64,000 nt of DNA from Paracoccus haematequi (GCA_945881965.1 CAMCVS010000003.1:186001-250000); one strand, 5' to 3'. Counted from the stretch's first letter, positions 38,034 through 46,468 are shown. Numbers and translations: made by a program. Notes: generated from the letters alone by a model not told the origin.

Positions 38034-38662
38034 AGCCGCACCTCGATCACCGGCACTTGCGGCATCTCGCCGGCCTTGAACGACGCCACCGAGGTGCGGA
38101 TGCCATCGCTGTCGAACCGCACCGGCACGTCAAATTCGAACCCGGCGGTGATTTCCAGACTGGTATCGGGCGGATTGGCAAAGGTGATCACGCCCGTGGT
38201 GACATCAATCGTGAAATCCACGCCTTCCTGCTGCGGATCGGCCGAAATGCCGACCAGCAGCGTCCCCGCCACCGGCTTAGTGATGGGGCGGAAATACGCC
38301 TGATCGCCGGAGCGATAGCGTTTGACCAGCGAAAATTCGGTCCGCGTGCCGTCACCGAACCCCAGCGACTGGTCTTGATAGGCAGGCGTTCCGTTCGGGC
38401 GGCAGGATTTGAAATCCGACCAGTCCTTCCAGCGAAACCCGTGCATCTGGCCGCTGCGCGCCTCGAAGAACGCGATCAGCACCTCGATATCGTCCAGCGA
38501 CCGCAGCCCGACCCCCGCGTCATAGCGACGGCGCGAATGGGCCCAGGGCGTGTTGCGTTCTTCGAACCCGTTCGCCAGCGTGACGATATCGGTGCGCCGT
38601 TCCGGCCCGCCCACGGACCCGAAACTCAGGTTGGTGGGAAATCTGACCTCGTGAAATGCCAT
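38030..38662 (-). CDS. GTA gp12: DUF2460 distal tail protein
   Basis: A 210-residue protein of the DUF2460 family (FHEVRFPTNLSFGSVGG at the N-terminus, then HGFRWKDWSDFKSC). It forms the ring between tail tube and hub in RcGTA. GAGGAGCGCAG precedes ATG 38662. Just upstream lies a tandem copy of the last 18 nt of gp11 (see the repeat at 38673-38709). The end overlaps the gp13 GTG. Confidence 0.93.
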   Translation of the reverse strand: MAFHEVRFPTNLSFGSVGGPERRTDIVTLANGFEERNTPWAHSRRRYDAGVGLRSLDDIEVLIAFFEARSGQMHGFRWKDWSDFKSCRPNGTPAYQDQSLGFGDGTRTEFSLVKRYRSGDQAYFRPITKPVAGTLLVGISADPQQEGVDFTIDVTTGVITFANPPDTSLEITAGFEFDVPVRFDSDGIRTSVASFKAGEMPQVPVIEVRL

Positions 38663-38672
38663 TCTGCGCTCC

Positions 38673-38709
38673 TCAGCGATAGCGTTGACCGTCAGCGATA
38701 GCGTTGACC
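38673..38709. repeat. Tandem 18-bp duplication at the gp11-gp12 junction
   Basis: TCAGCGATAGCGTTGACC occurs at 38673-38690 and again at 38692-38709 (period 19). The second copy encodes the last codons and stop of gp11. The first is a non-coding duplicate placed between that stop and the gp12 ribosome site. Confidence 0.9.
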
Positions 38710-39354
38710 CTGACCCAGCGCGCGGCCCATGCGCGCCGCAATCTGTCCTTCGGACCGGCGGAACCCGTCAACGTCCGGCGTCGCGATGTTCATCACCACG
38801 GTCACCGCGCGCCCGCCGCCCTGCGCCGCGACGCCCAGACGCCCATCCGGCCCGCGCGCCAGCGGCATGATCGCCTCTGGCCCCGCCTCGCCCATCAGGC
38901 CCATGCCGCCGCGCATCGGAAATGTCGTGGGGCCAGACACCACGCCGCCATTGGCAAAGGGCATCACCCGGCCCTGGGCAAAACTGCCGCCCTTGGCGAA
39001 CGGCAGCGCGCCCCCGAACAGCCCCGCCACGCCCTGCGCGATCAACCCGCCGACATGGTCCGTCACGGGTTTCGTCGCCGCGTTATACGCCGTGCTGATC
39101 ATCGAATTGGCGACGGTTTTCATCGCATCCGACAGTTTCATGCCGTCGAACACCACCCCGTCAAAGGCGCGGCGCACCCCCCGGCTCAGGCCCTTTTCAA
39201 GGCTTGCGGCGTCCTTGCCGGTCTCTGCCAAGGCCTCGCGCAGCCGCCGCATTTCATTGTCGAACCCGGTGGCAACTAGTGTGGCCGCGCCCAGCGACCC
39301 TTCCAGTGCCTCGACCTGGGTTTGCAGGGCGTCCAGCCCGTCGATATCAGCCAT
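38692..39354 (-). CDS. GTA gp11: tail tape measure protein
   Basis: 220 residues. An N-terminal coiled coil (VEALEGSLGAATLV, MRRLREALAETGKDAASLEKGL) is followed by a Gly/Ala-rich amphipathic middle and a Gly-rich C-terminus with FAKGGSFAQGRVMPFANGGVV, the usual phage tape-measure end. The protein is very short for a tape measure, in keeping with the short ~50 nm tail of GTA particles. ATG 39354. It follows gp10.1 by 3 nt. Confidence 0.92.
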   Translation of the reverse strand: MADIDGLDALQTQVEALEGSLGAATLVATGFDNEMRRLREALAETGKDAASLEKGLSRGVRRAFDGVVFDGMKLSDAMKTVANSMISTAYNAATKPVTDHVGGLIAQGVAGLFGGALPFAKGGSFAQGRVMPFANGGVVSGPTTFPMRGGMGLMGEAGPEAIMPLARGPDGRLGVAAQGGGRAVTVVMNIATPDVDGFRRSEGQIAARMGRALGQGQRYR

Positions 39355-39357
39355 ATG

Positions 39358-39549
39358 TCAATCTCCTGTCTGATCGGGAAAGGCGGTCATCAGCGCCGCC
39401 AGCCCGTCGCGCGTCAACGGCCCCGCCGCGCGGTCCACGCCCAGCATCAGGCGCAGTTCCGCAGGCGTCAGCGCCCAGAATTCGGCGGGTGTCAGGCCAA
39501 GGCCGCGCATCCCCGCCCGCATCAATCCGGGCCAATCGAGGCGGCTCAC
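39358..39549 (-). CDS. GTA gp10.1: small tail assembly chaperone component
   Basis: A 63-residue protein with the conserved PGLMRAGMRGLGLTPAEFWALTPAEL helix-turn segment (residues 7-32 region) of the GTA/DUF phage tail assembly chaperone. In phages the chaperone is often made by a frameshift; here it is a separate GTG-started gene overlapping the gp10 stop (GTGA at 39546-39549). Probably the C-terminal half of a GpG/GpT-like pair. Confidence 0.88.
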   Translation of the reverse strand: MSRLDWPGLMRAGMRGLGLTPAEFWALTPAELRLMLGVDRAAGPLTRDGLAALMTAFPDQTGD

Positions 39550-39866
39550 GCCACACCGGGATCGGCGAATGCGCGCGCCAGCAATTCCGCCGCCGCCCGC
39601 GCCGCCGCCATCGGACCGCCCGCTATGTCGGCCTGCGCCAGCGCGCCTGCGCCACCCTGCCAGCCGCCGCCGCGCAGCCCCGCAAGGATCAACGCGCTGA
39701 CATCGCGGGCGGAAAACGCCGCCCCCTCGAACCGCTCGACCAACGCTACCAGCGTATCAGTGCCAAGCGATGCCTCCAGTTCCGCCAGCGCGCCAAGCGT
39801 CAGCTTCATGATGCGTCGCTCGCCGTCGATCACCAAAGCCACCTCGCCCGCCCAAGGGTTCGCCAT
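39546..39866 (-). CDS. GTA gp10: gene transfer agent family (GTA TAC) protein
   Basis: A 106-residue protein with the GTA_TAC domain: EVALVIDGERRIMKLTLGALAELEASLG at the N-terminus (quoted in parts: LTLGALAELE), then DVSALILAGLRGGG. It is likely the tail assembly chaperone that keeps the tape measure soluble. ATG 39866 is chosen; an in-frame GTG 39872 overlaps the gp9 stop and could also serve. The end overlaps gp10.1. Confidence 0.88.
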   Translation of the reverse strand: MANPWAGEVALVIDGERRIMKLTLGALAELEASLGTDTLVALVERFEGAAFSARDVSALILAGLRGGGWQGGAGALAQADIAGGPMAAARAAAELLARAFADPGVA

Positions 39867-39868
39867 GA

Positions 39869-40282
39869 TCACAGCGCCGTGAACGCCAGCGCGCCCGCGG
39901 AGGCCAACGCCAGCTCATAAGTCGCCTCGCCGTTATAGCTGCCCGCGTAATCAATCGACGTGACTTGGAATGCGCCTTCGACCACGCCGAAATCCGGGAT
40001 CACGACCTGAAACGCGGGAGTTTCGCCGTCAAAGAAGATCTGCCGCGCGCGCGCGTCGCTGCCTTCGTCGCGAAATACACCCGACCCCGACACCGACGCG
40101 CTTTTCACGCCCGCGCCGCTCAGCAATTCGCGCCAGCCGCCCTGGCTTTCCAGGCTGGTGATATCCACGCTTTCGGCGTTGAAGCTGATCCGCGTCGCGC
40201 GCAGCCCCGCCATCGTCTCGAACTGGCCGTCGCCGGTCAGGTCCACTTTGATCAACAGATCCTTGCCGTTCTGGGCTGCCAT
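39869..40282 (-). CDS. GTA gp9: major tail tube protein (TP901-1 family)
   Basis: 137 residues, phage major tail protein TP901-1 family. It carries GKDLLIKVDLTGDGQFETMAG at the N-terminus, the SVDITSLESQGGWRELL loop and FQVTSIDYAGSYNGEATYE at the end. It stacks as rings to form the tail tube. AAGGAGTGGCAGC precedes ATG 40282, a strong site fitting a highly made structural protein. Confidence 0.94.
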   Translation of the reverse strand: MAAQNGKDLLIKVDLTGDGQFETMAGLRATRISFNAESVDITSLESQGGWRELLSGAGVKSASVSGSGVFRDEGSDARARQIFFDGETPAFQVVIPDFGVVEGAFQVTSIDYAGSYNGEATYELALASAGALAFTAL

Positions 40283-40303
40283 GCTGCCACTCCTTTTCAG
40301 GTT

Positions 40304-40705
40304 TCAGATATCCTCGACCCGCGCGATAAACCGCAGGTCAATCCGCCGGGTGTCGCCCGTGCCCTCGCGCAAGGCGGTGGCCCGCGCAAACCGCAACCCC
40401 ACCAGCCGACCGCGCGCCAGCGTCAGACCCGCGCCTTCCAGCGCATCCGACAGCGTCGCGGCCAAGGTTTTCGCGCCCGCAAACCCGGCCAACGTGGTCA
40501 CCACCGACAGGGTAAATTCGTGATCCGCGCCGCGCGCGGTGGCATCGGACCGGTCGCGCACCACCTCTGGCCCCAGCGTCACATAGGTATCCGGCACCGG
40601 CCCCGGCGGCAGCGCATCATGCAGCGCGACCCCCGCCAGCGCAGGCAATCCCGCCAGATGCTGAAACACCGCCGCCTGCAAGGCAGGCGCAAGCGCATAG
40701 GTCAT
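40304..40705 (-). CDS. GTA gp8: DUF3168 tail terminator protein
   Basis: A 133-residue DUF3168 protein with ALQAAVFQHLAGLPALAG, a DALPPGPVPDTYVTLGPE strand pair and LRFARATALREG at the C-terminal side. It corresponds to the tail terminator / head-tail stopper joining ring in RcGTA. ATG 40705 overlaps the gp7 stop by 4 nt. Confidence 0.92.
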   Translation of the reverse strand: MTYALAPALQAAVFQHLAGLPALAGVALHDALPPGPVPDTYVTLGPEVVRDRSDATARGADHEFTLSVVTTLAGFAGAKTLAATLSDALEGAGLTLARGRLVGLRFARATALREGTGDTRRIDLRFIARVEDI

Positions 40706-41037
40706 GGCGTCACCTCTTCTTCGCAGGTGCAGGTCAAGTATCGCGCGCTTGCATCCGCATTAGTCACGCCAAGGATACGAAACACCCGCGCGCCATCGCG
40801 AAACCGCTGGCCCGGTCGGGGCCGGTTCGATGCACCGGGGGGCGCACCGCGCACCGTGATCCGGTAACCCACCAGCACCTGCACCCCGCCCGCGCCAGCC
40901 GTTTCGCGTGGGGCGCGCGCGGTCACCTCGGCCCACAAGGTGCCCAGCACCGCCCAGGTTTCCACAAACCCGCCCGCGCCGTCCGCCAGTCGCTGCGGGC
41001 TTTCCAGCACCAGCGCGCGCGACAGCACCGGGCTCAT
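40702..41037 (-). CDS. GTA gp7: head-tail adaptor (head closure) protein
   Basis: 111 residues, SPP1 gp16-like head closure fold, with LADGAGGFVETWAVLGTLWAEV and the turn GYRITVRGAPP. It sits between adaptor and tail in the connector. ATG 41037 overlaps the gp6 stop (ATGA). An open frame extending to 41109 lies wholly inside gp6 and is not used. Confidence 0.9.
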   Translation of the reverse strand: MSPVLSRALVLESPQRLADGAGGFVETWAVLGTLWAEVTARAPRETAGAGGVQVLVGYRITVRGAPPGASNRPRPGQRFRDGARVFRILGVTNADASARYLTCTCEEEVTP

Positions 41038-41633
41038 GCCACACCCCCGCCCAAGATTCGCAGCGTGCGGAACCGCTCGATCAGCGAGGTAACGCCGAAC
41101 GGCATGCACCCCGACCCCAGCGCCATGTCATGGCGGTATTCGTGATAATGCGCCGCCAGCATCAGCCACGCCTGTCCCAGATCGCGCGGCAGATCGGCCC
41201 ATTCGGGACCGTATCCCGCCAGAAACCGCAGCCGCGCCTGCCCGCCCGTGGGGATCGTCGGCAATGCGCCGCCCATCGGCATCAGCCGGGGCCGCAGCGC
41301 ATCGGGTTCCAGCCGATAGGCCGACGGAGCCACCGTCACCGCCACCCCGAACCGGTCCAGCAGGGCCAACGACACCAAAGCGCTGACTGGTGCCACCGGC
41401 AGGGCTTGGCCGGCGCTGTCACGCCACGCGTTGACCGACCAGGAAAACTCGCGCTCCAGCAGGATCTTGCCCGTCCGCGCCTCGATCGCCGCCATCGCCG
41501 CGCGCAGAAACGCCGCCAACAGCCCGTCCTGCACCTGATCCTCGGCAAACCCCGTTCCCAGCCGCAGATGGGCGCGAAACTCTGCCAGCGGCAGGTTCGC
41601 GTCCGTCACCTGCGTCTCTTCGACCAACATCAT
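41034..41633 (-). CDS. GTA gp6: head-tail connector (adaptor) protein
   Basis: 199 residues, phage gp6-like/DUF connector. It has LAEFRAHLRLGTGFAEDQVQDGLL and AAMAAIEARTGKILL at the N-terminus and a long C-terminal tail with LGQAWLMLAAHYHEYRHD. It binds the portal ring and starts the neck. GGAGGTGATCC, almost fully complementary to the 16S end, precedes the ATG pair at 41633. Confidence 0.92.
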   Translation of the reverse strand: MMLVEETQVTDANLPLAEFRAHLRLGTGFAEDQVQDGLLAAFLRAAMAAIEARTGKILLEREFSWSVNAWRDSAGQALPVAPVSALVSLALLDRFGVAVTVAPSAYRLEPDALRPRLMPMGGALPTIPTGGQARLRFLAGYGPEWADLPRDLGQAWLMLAAHYHEYRHDMALGSGCMPFGVTSLIERFRTLRILGGGVA

Positions 41634-41706
41634 GGATCACCTCCGGTCCTTGCCCGCATCCCCCGAAAATGGCCGCGCGAGAGCACCCCGCGCGGCCCTG
41701 CACCGC

Positions 41707-42891
41707 TCAGGACACCGCGAAACGCAACAGCTTGATCGCCGCGAAATCCGACACGTCGCCGCCCACGCGCTTGGTGGCATAGAACAGCACATGCGGCTTG
41801 GCCGAGAACGGGTCGCGCAGGATGCGCAGGTCGGGGCGTTCGGCCACGGTGTAACCCGCGCTGAAATCACCGAACGCCACCGCGAATGCGTTGGCCGCGA
41901 TATCGGGCATGTCCTCGGCGATAAGCACCGGATAGCCCATCAGCCGCGCCGGTTCCCCCGACGCCAATCCATCCGACCACAGGAAACGACCATCCGTGTC
42001 CTTCATCTTGCGGATGGTGCCTGCGGTTTTCGAATTCATCACAAAGACCGCATTGGCGCGGTACGGCGCGCCCAGCGCATAGACCAGATCGACGATGGCA
42101 TCCGCCGACAGGAACGCCCCCACAGCCCCCGTGGGCACATAGCCGATGTTGCCCCAGGCCTGCACGGCATTGGCCACCTTTGTATGCGCCAGAAAGCCCT
42201 TGGGCTTGCCGATGCCGTCGCCCGACACGAACGCCGCCGCCTCGGCGCGGGCGAAACGATCCGCGATCCGCCCCGCCAGCCAGCCTTCGATGTCAAACGC
42301 GCTGTCATCCAGCAACCGCTGGCTGGCCTTCGGCAGCGCCGACAATTCATGCAATTGGATGGTGATCCGCTCGATGGTGGGCGTGCCGGTTTCCGTGGCC
42401 GCCGCCGTTTCCGTGGCCCAGCCATGCCCCAGATCAGTGGTGTCGATCAGCACGTCATAGGACGAGGATTCCACCGTCACGACATTCGCCACCGCGCGGA
42501 TCGAGGCGCTGGATTTCAGCACCGACCGCACGGCGTCCGCCGTCTGCGGATCCACCAGATAGCCGCCATCACCGGCCACGGCGGTGGACAGCGCCTTGCC
42601 CTCCAGAACAAGACCGCGCAGGCCATCGTCGTCGCCCGACCGCACATAGGCGTCGAACGCCTTCTGGTGCGGGGCTTCGGCCTGCGCCTGCGTGGACAGC
42701 GCGTGGCGCGCTGAAATTTGGGATTTGGTCTGCATCATGGTCATGCGCTCTTCCTGCTGTTGCATACGGGTGTGAATGTCGGCGCGATACGCCTTCAGTT
42801 CGCTGACGAATCCGGTCAGCGCGGCTTGCATCTCGGCCTCGGGGGACAAAGCCTCTCCGGTCCGAGAGCGGGTCTCGGGTGTCTGCATCAT
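41707..42891 (-). CDS. GTA gp5: HK97-fold major capsid protein
   Basis: 394 residues. An N-terminal helical delta/scaffold region (about 1-98, coiled-coil ELKAYRADIHTRMQQQEERM) is followed by the mature HK97 shell domain starting near K99-A100 in EGKALSTAVAGDGGYLV. It includes SVLKSSASIRAVANVV and GYPVLIAEDMPDI. The prohead protease gene next door should remove the scaffold part. AAGGAACC precedes ATG 42891. GTA capsids are small and hold about 4 kb of host DNA (family knowledge). Confidence 0.96.
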   Translation of the reverse strand: MMQTPETRSRTGEALSPEAEMQAALTGFVSELKAYRADIHTRMQQQEERMTMMQTKSQISARHALSTQAQAEAPHQKAFDAYVRSGDDDGLRGLVLEGKALSTAVAGDGGYLVDPQTADAVRSVLKSSASIRAVANVVTVESSSYDVLIDTTDLGHGWATETAAATETGTPTIERITIQLHELSALPKASQRLLDDSAFDIEGWLAGRIADRFARAEAAAFVSGDGIGKPKGFLAHTKVANAVQAWGNIGYVPTGAVGAFLSADAIVDLVYALGAPYRANAVFVMNSKTAGTIRKMKDTDGRFLWSDGLASGEPARLMGYPVLIAEDMPDIAANAFAVAFGDFSAGYTVAERPDLRILRDPFSAKPHVLFYATKRVGGDVSDFAAIKLLRFAVS

Positions 42892-42921
42892 GGTTCCTTG
42901 CCTAAATTCTGCCGGCGGGGA

Positions 42922-43473
42922 TCAGTCCCCGGCCAGCGCCCGCGCCGCGTCCCGCAGGGCCGCCGCCATCCCGCGCAAGGCATGCCCCGGCTCATCGCCT
43001 TTGGCCTGCACCCGCGCACTGGTCAGCATCGGGAATGTCACCAGTGACACCTCCCAAAGCTCCAGTTCCTTCAGAAGCCGCTGGCCCCTGTCATTCTTTT
43101 CCGCCCGGACGGTGCGGTATCCGATCGACAACCCGTCAATCGCCCCCGCCGCCACCAGCGCCGCCGCCTCGCGGCCCTGCGCGACGGTTTCCAGCACCCG
43201 GCCCTTGACCCACAGGCCCCGCGCATCCTCGCGCACCTCGTCCCAGACGCCGATGGGTTGCGCGGGATCATGCTGCCACAGCATCTTGACCCGCCGCCCC
43301 TCGCCCGCAAGCCGTTGCAGCGCCGCCGCATAGGCCCCCGGCATCACCACGTCATTGCCTTGATCCGCCGCGCCGAACAGGCTGGCATAGCCCTCGACCG
43401 TCACACCATCGGCGACCAGCGCGGCCCCCTGGCAATCCTTGCGTTCCAGATCATCCATCATCCGCCCTTTCAT
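42922..43473 (-). CDS. GTA gp4: HK97-family prohead protease
   Basis: 183 residues, peptidase S78 family. The core is VEGYASLFGAADQGNDVVMPGAY, the His-containing strand VKMLWQHDPAQPIGVW, and the serine in AAGAIDGLSIGYRT, followed by LELWEVSLVTFPM. It matures the capsid by cutting the scaffold part of gp5. ATG 43473 overlaps the gp3.5 stop (ATGA). In-frame ATGs at 43461 and 43458 are possible alternatives. Confidence 0.95.
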   Translation of the reverse strand: MKGRMMDDLERKDCQGAALVADGVTVEGYASLFGAADQGNDVVMPGAYAAALQRLAGEGRRVKMLWQHDPAQPIGVWDEVREDARGLWVKGRVLETVAQGREAAALVAAGAIDGLSIGYRTVRAEKNDRGQRLLKELELWEVSLVTFPMLTSARVQAKGDEPGHALRGMAAALRDAARALAGD

Positions 43474-43703
43474 GATATTCCCGGCACCGCCGTCAGGATC
43501 GACTGGAACGCCGACGCAATGATCGCCGCCGCCACGCCGTAAACCGCCAGCCAGACCCGTTTTTCCAGCCGCTCATGTTCGTCTTCCAGCCGCGCCAGAC
43601 GGTCCTTCAACCCGTCGATCAGCACGGCTGAGAGCCGCTCATGCGCTTCCAGCTTCAGCCCCGGCGCGCAATCGAACCCCTCATAGGCGCGCGGCTCAGC
43701 CAT
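43470..43703 (-). CDS. GTA gp3.5: small head-formation protein (rcc01685 family)
   Basis: A 77-residue protein. A charged N-terminal half with a coiled coil (DGLKDRLARLEDEHERLEKR) is followed by one C-terminal membrane-like helix (VWLAVYGVAAAIIASAF). It matches the small gene always found between portal and protease in RcGTA-type clusters, reported as needed for head formation. ATG 43703 overlaps the portal stop by 8 nt. The function in assembly is unknown in detail. Confidence 0.88.
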   Translation of the reverse strand: MAEPRAYEGFDCAPGLKLEAHERLSAVLIDGLKDRLARLEDEHERLEKRVWLAVYGVAAAIIASAFQSILTAVPGIS

Positions 43704-44886
43704 GATCGGCCTCGGTGGCCAGCCCCAGCATCCGCCGCTTTTCCACATCCGTCAGGAATGCCGCCGCGCCTACGCGCCGCCACAACGCCTCGCGTTCCGC
43801 CGCCAGCGCGGGCACCTGATCCAGATCGGGGCGCAGTTCCAGCACCGCCTCGGCATAAAGGCTCAGCCAATCCGACACCCCCGCCGCCACGCGCGACGCC
43901 AGCGGCAGCACGGTCAGGCGGTAAAACGCCCGGTGCGCCTCCTGGTAATTGGCGAATGTCGCATCGCCCGGTATCCCCAGCAGCATCGGCGGCACCCCAA
44001 AGGCCAAGGCGATTTCCCGCGCCGCCGCCTCCTTGGTCTGTTGAAATTCCATGTCGGACGGCGAAAACCCCATCGGTTTCCAATCCAGCCCACCTTCCAG
44101 CAGCATCGGCCGCCCCGCATTGCGCGCGCCCTGGTGATGCGCCTCCATCTCGGACACCAGCCGGTCATACTGGTCGGTGGTCATGCCCTGCCCCTCGGGC
44201 CCCTTGTAGATGATCGCGCCGGATGGCCGCGCGGCATTGTCCAACAGCGCCTTGGACCACCGCGTGGCGGCGTTATGCACATCCACCGCCGTCGCCGCCG
44301 CATGCAGCGGCGACAGCCCGTAATGATCGTCCTGCGGATGAAAGCTTTTCAGATGGCAGACCTGCGGGCGCGGGCCGGTGGCCCCGAACCGGTGGCTTTT
44401 TGCGCCCACAGTATAGTCATAGCCCACCGGCCACCCATCCGCGCCCGGCACCACCGACATGCGATCCGACCGCAGCACATGCAACTCGACCGGCAGGCCG
44501 TCATCGCCCGCCACCGCCTCGACATAGCCGTTCCCGGTCAGCAGGATCTGCCCGAACAGCGCCTCAAGCAGTTCCGCGCGCCCCTGCCCCGGATTGGGCG
44601 TCGCAAGCAGCGCCAGCACCGGATGCACATGATGCCGCCCGCCATCGGCATCCAGCACGAGGGGCAGCGCGGCGGCGGCCTCGGCGATCATCTTGACGCA
44701 GCGAAACCCCACCGGATTGCCCAGAAACCCCGCCCGCGTCAGCGACCCGGCATCCCGCGCCGTCCAGCCCACGCGCCCGCCCGCCGCCAATGCCGCGACG
44801 CGCCCCGCCGCCGACCGCTTGACTTCGGGCGCGCCACCCAGGTCAGGCGCCATCTCCTTGTTCCGCCGGAAGAAATCGAATGCCAT
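43696..44886 (-). CDS. GTA gp3: portal protein
   Basis: 396 residues, HK97-type phage portal. Seen are FDFFRRNKEMAP, TRAGFLGNPVGFRCVKMIAEA, GNGYVEAVAGDDG, PQVCHLKSFHPQDDHYGLSPL and EIALAFGVPPMLLGIPGDATF. The dodecameric portal is the DNA entry port bound by the terminase. ATG 44886 has AGGAGAA at a good distance. An open frame continues upstream to 44988 across a repeat element, and that part is not portal-like. It is separated from terL by 160 nt of repeat, the largest gap inside the cluster. Confidence 0.95.
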   Translation of the reverse strand: MAFDFFRRNKEMAPDLGGAPEVKRSAAGRVAALAAGGRVGWTARDAGSLTRAGFLGNPVGFRCVKMIAEAAAALPLVLDADGGRHHVHPVLALLATPNPGQGRAELLEALFGQILLTGNGYVEAVAGDDGLPVELHVLRSDRMSVVPGADGWPVGYDYTVGAKSHRFGATGPRPQVCHLKSFHPQDDHYGLSPLHAAATAVDVHNAATRWSKALLDNAARPSGAIIYKGPEGQGMTTDQYDRLVSEMEAHHQGARNAGRPMLLEGGLDWKPMGFSPSDMEFQQTKEAAAREIALAFGVPPMLLGIPGDATFANYQEAHRAFYRLTVLPLASRVAAGVSDWLSLYAEAVLELRPDLDQVPALAAEREALWRRVGAAAFLTDVEKRRMLGLATEADHG

Positions 44887-44976
44887 CCCGCTCATTCTCC
44901 TGTTGGTGCCGCTCTTTGCGTTGGGGCCACTCTGCCGCTCAAGGTTTACGAAAGATGAAACCCACCGCGCGTTGCG

Positions 44977-45046
44977 TCGCTCTTTCATTTTGCCCCAAAT
45001 ACCTCTCGGGGGAGTTTGAGGGGGCAGACAGCCCCCTCAATCCACG
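44977..45046. repeat. Intergenic repeat with hairpin between terL and portal genes
   Basis: On the minus strand the 160-nt gap between the terL stop (45047) and the portal start reads a perfect 10-bp stem-loop, TTGAGGGGGC-TGTCT-GCCCCCTCAA (45016-45040). It is followed by CCCCCGAGAGGTATTTGGGG and CAAAATGAAAGAGCG. The TATTT-GGCAA-ATGAA part resembles the element at 26341-26370. The hairpin lies immediately after terL, like a terminator or attenuator. Confidence 0.75.
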
Positions 45047-46468
45047 TCACAGCGAACGCACCGTCGGCGACCGCCATCCCGCCGCCGGATCAATCATCAG
45101 CGCCGTCAGCGCCCAGACCAGCGCATCCAGCCGGTCGGGGCTACCGCGCCCCTGATACCCTTGCGCGGTCATCTTCAGCATCTGGTCCTCCAGCGCCGCC
45201 AATCCCCGCACATGCACCACGCGCCCCTGTTCATACAGCGCCGCCACCGGTTCGGCCCGCGCGGCCTTGCCCTTGGCGGCATGGACCTTCTTGAACGGGA
45301 TCATCGGATCGACCTGCCGCAGCATCGCCTCGACCAGATCGCCGCCCTGGTTGACCTCGGCGATCAGGCGTTCCGCGCCGAATTCCTCCATCGCGCGGAT
45401 TGCGGCCTTGGCCCAGACCAGCGGGCGCGCGGCTGACACCGACCGATCCGCCAGCACCACCGCGCGCCAATCCTGCACTGGCCCTTGGCACATAACGCCC
45501 GCGACGATGATGCCACATTCATCCGACCCTTCGTGGCCCGTCACCGGCGGGTCAACCGCCACCACGATCCGGTCCAGCCGGGGCACTGCGCCGGGCAGCG
45601 TCGCCGCTTCGATCATCGCGTCCGACCACAGCGCGCCGTCCGCCGCGTCCACCAGCACCCCGTCCAGTTCCTGCCGCCCAAGTCGCGTGCCCGCATAACG
45701 CGCGCGCACCTCCTCGATGAACCCGTCCGCCAGATTGGCGCGGTTCGCCTCGGTCGGCGCATGGGTGGACACGGTCGAAGGCCGCGCGAGAAGATCCTTC
45801 AGCACCTTGACGTTGCGCGGCGTGGTGGTGACGCAGACCTGCGGCCGATCCCCCAGCCGCAACCCGAATTGCAACATGTCCCAGGTCGCCTCGGCCTTTT
45901 TCCACTTGGCAAACTCATCGACCCAGGCTGCGTCGAATTGCGGCCCGCGCAGGGCTTCGGGGTCATGCGCCGAAAAACACTGCGCCTCGGCCCCGTTTGG
46001 CCATGTCAGCTTGCGCTTGCCCTCGTGCCAATGCGGGCGGCGATCCGGGGGCGAGCAGGCCAAGATACCGCTTTCCCCCATCACCATCACATCGCGCGCC
46101 TGATCCAGCGTTTCCGCCACCAGCGCCACGCGGCGACACCGCCCCGCATCGCCGGGCAGCGCACCTTCGACGAGGCTGCGCACCCATTCCGCCCCCGCCC
46201 GCGTCTTGCCCGCACCGCGCCCGCCCAGAATGACCCAGGTCCGCCAATCCCCCGCAGGGGGCAACTGATGGTCCAGCGCCCAGAATTCGAACAGCCACGG
46301 CAGCGCGCACAGCTCGGGTTCAGTCAGGCTTTCCAGAAATTCCGCCTGCACCCCCGCATCGGCGGAGGCGATCCAACCGGCACCCGATCTGATGCCGGAC
46401 GGCAACAAGGTCGATGGCCGGGGTTCCACCGGGTCCGTGACCGTCAAGAGGCTTCTGGCGTTCTGCAA
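45047..46468 (-). CDS. GTA gp2: terminase large subunit (TerL)
   Basis: 473 residues. The N-terminal packaging ATPase has Walker A GGRGAGKT (about 82-89), Walker B AAWVDEFAKW and coupling motif CVTTTPRNVKVL. The C-terminal RNase H-like nuclease has VAVDPPVTGHEGSDECG, LIAEVNQGGD and RLDALVWALTAL acidic residues. It fills GTA heads with random host DNA. The TTG at 46468 is supported by ACGGAGACGCAAA; GTG 46429 or TTG 46408/46405 are alternatives. With the TTG start it overlaps gp1 by 149 nt in another frame. Confidence 0.93.
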   Translation of the reverse strand: MQNARSLLTVTDPVEPRPSTLLPSGIRSGAGWIASADAGVQAEFLESLTEPELCALPWLFEFWALDHQLPPAGDWRTWVILGGRGAGKTRAGAEWVRSLVEGALPGDAGRCRRVALVAETLDQARDVMVMGESGILACSPPDRRPHWHEGKRKLTWPNGAEAQCFSAHDPEALRGPQFDAAWVDEFAKWKKAEATWDMLQFGLRLGDRPQVCVTTTPRNVKVLKDLLARPSTVSTHAPTEANRANLADGFIEEVRARYAGTRLGRQELDGVLVDAADGALWSDAMIEAATLPGAVPRLDRIVVAVDPPVTGHEGSDECGIIVAGVMCQGPVQDWRAVVLADRSVSAARPLVWAKAAIRAMEEFGAERLIAEVNQGGDLVEAMLRQVDPMIPFKKVHAAKGKAARAEPVAALYEQGRVVHVRGLAALEDQMLKMTAQGYQGRGSPDRLDALVWALTALMIDPAAGWRSPTVRSL

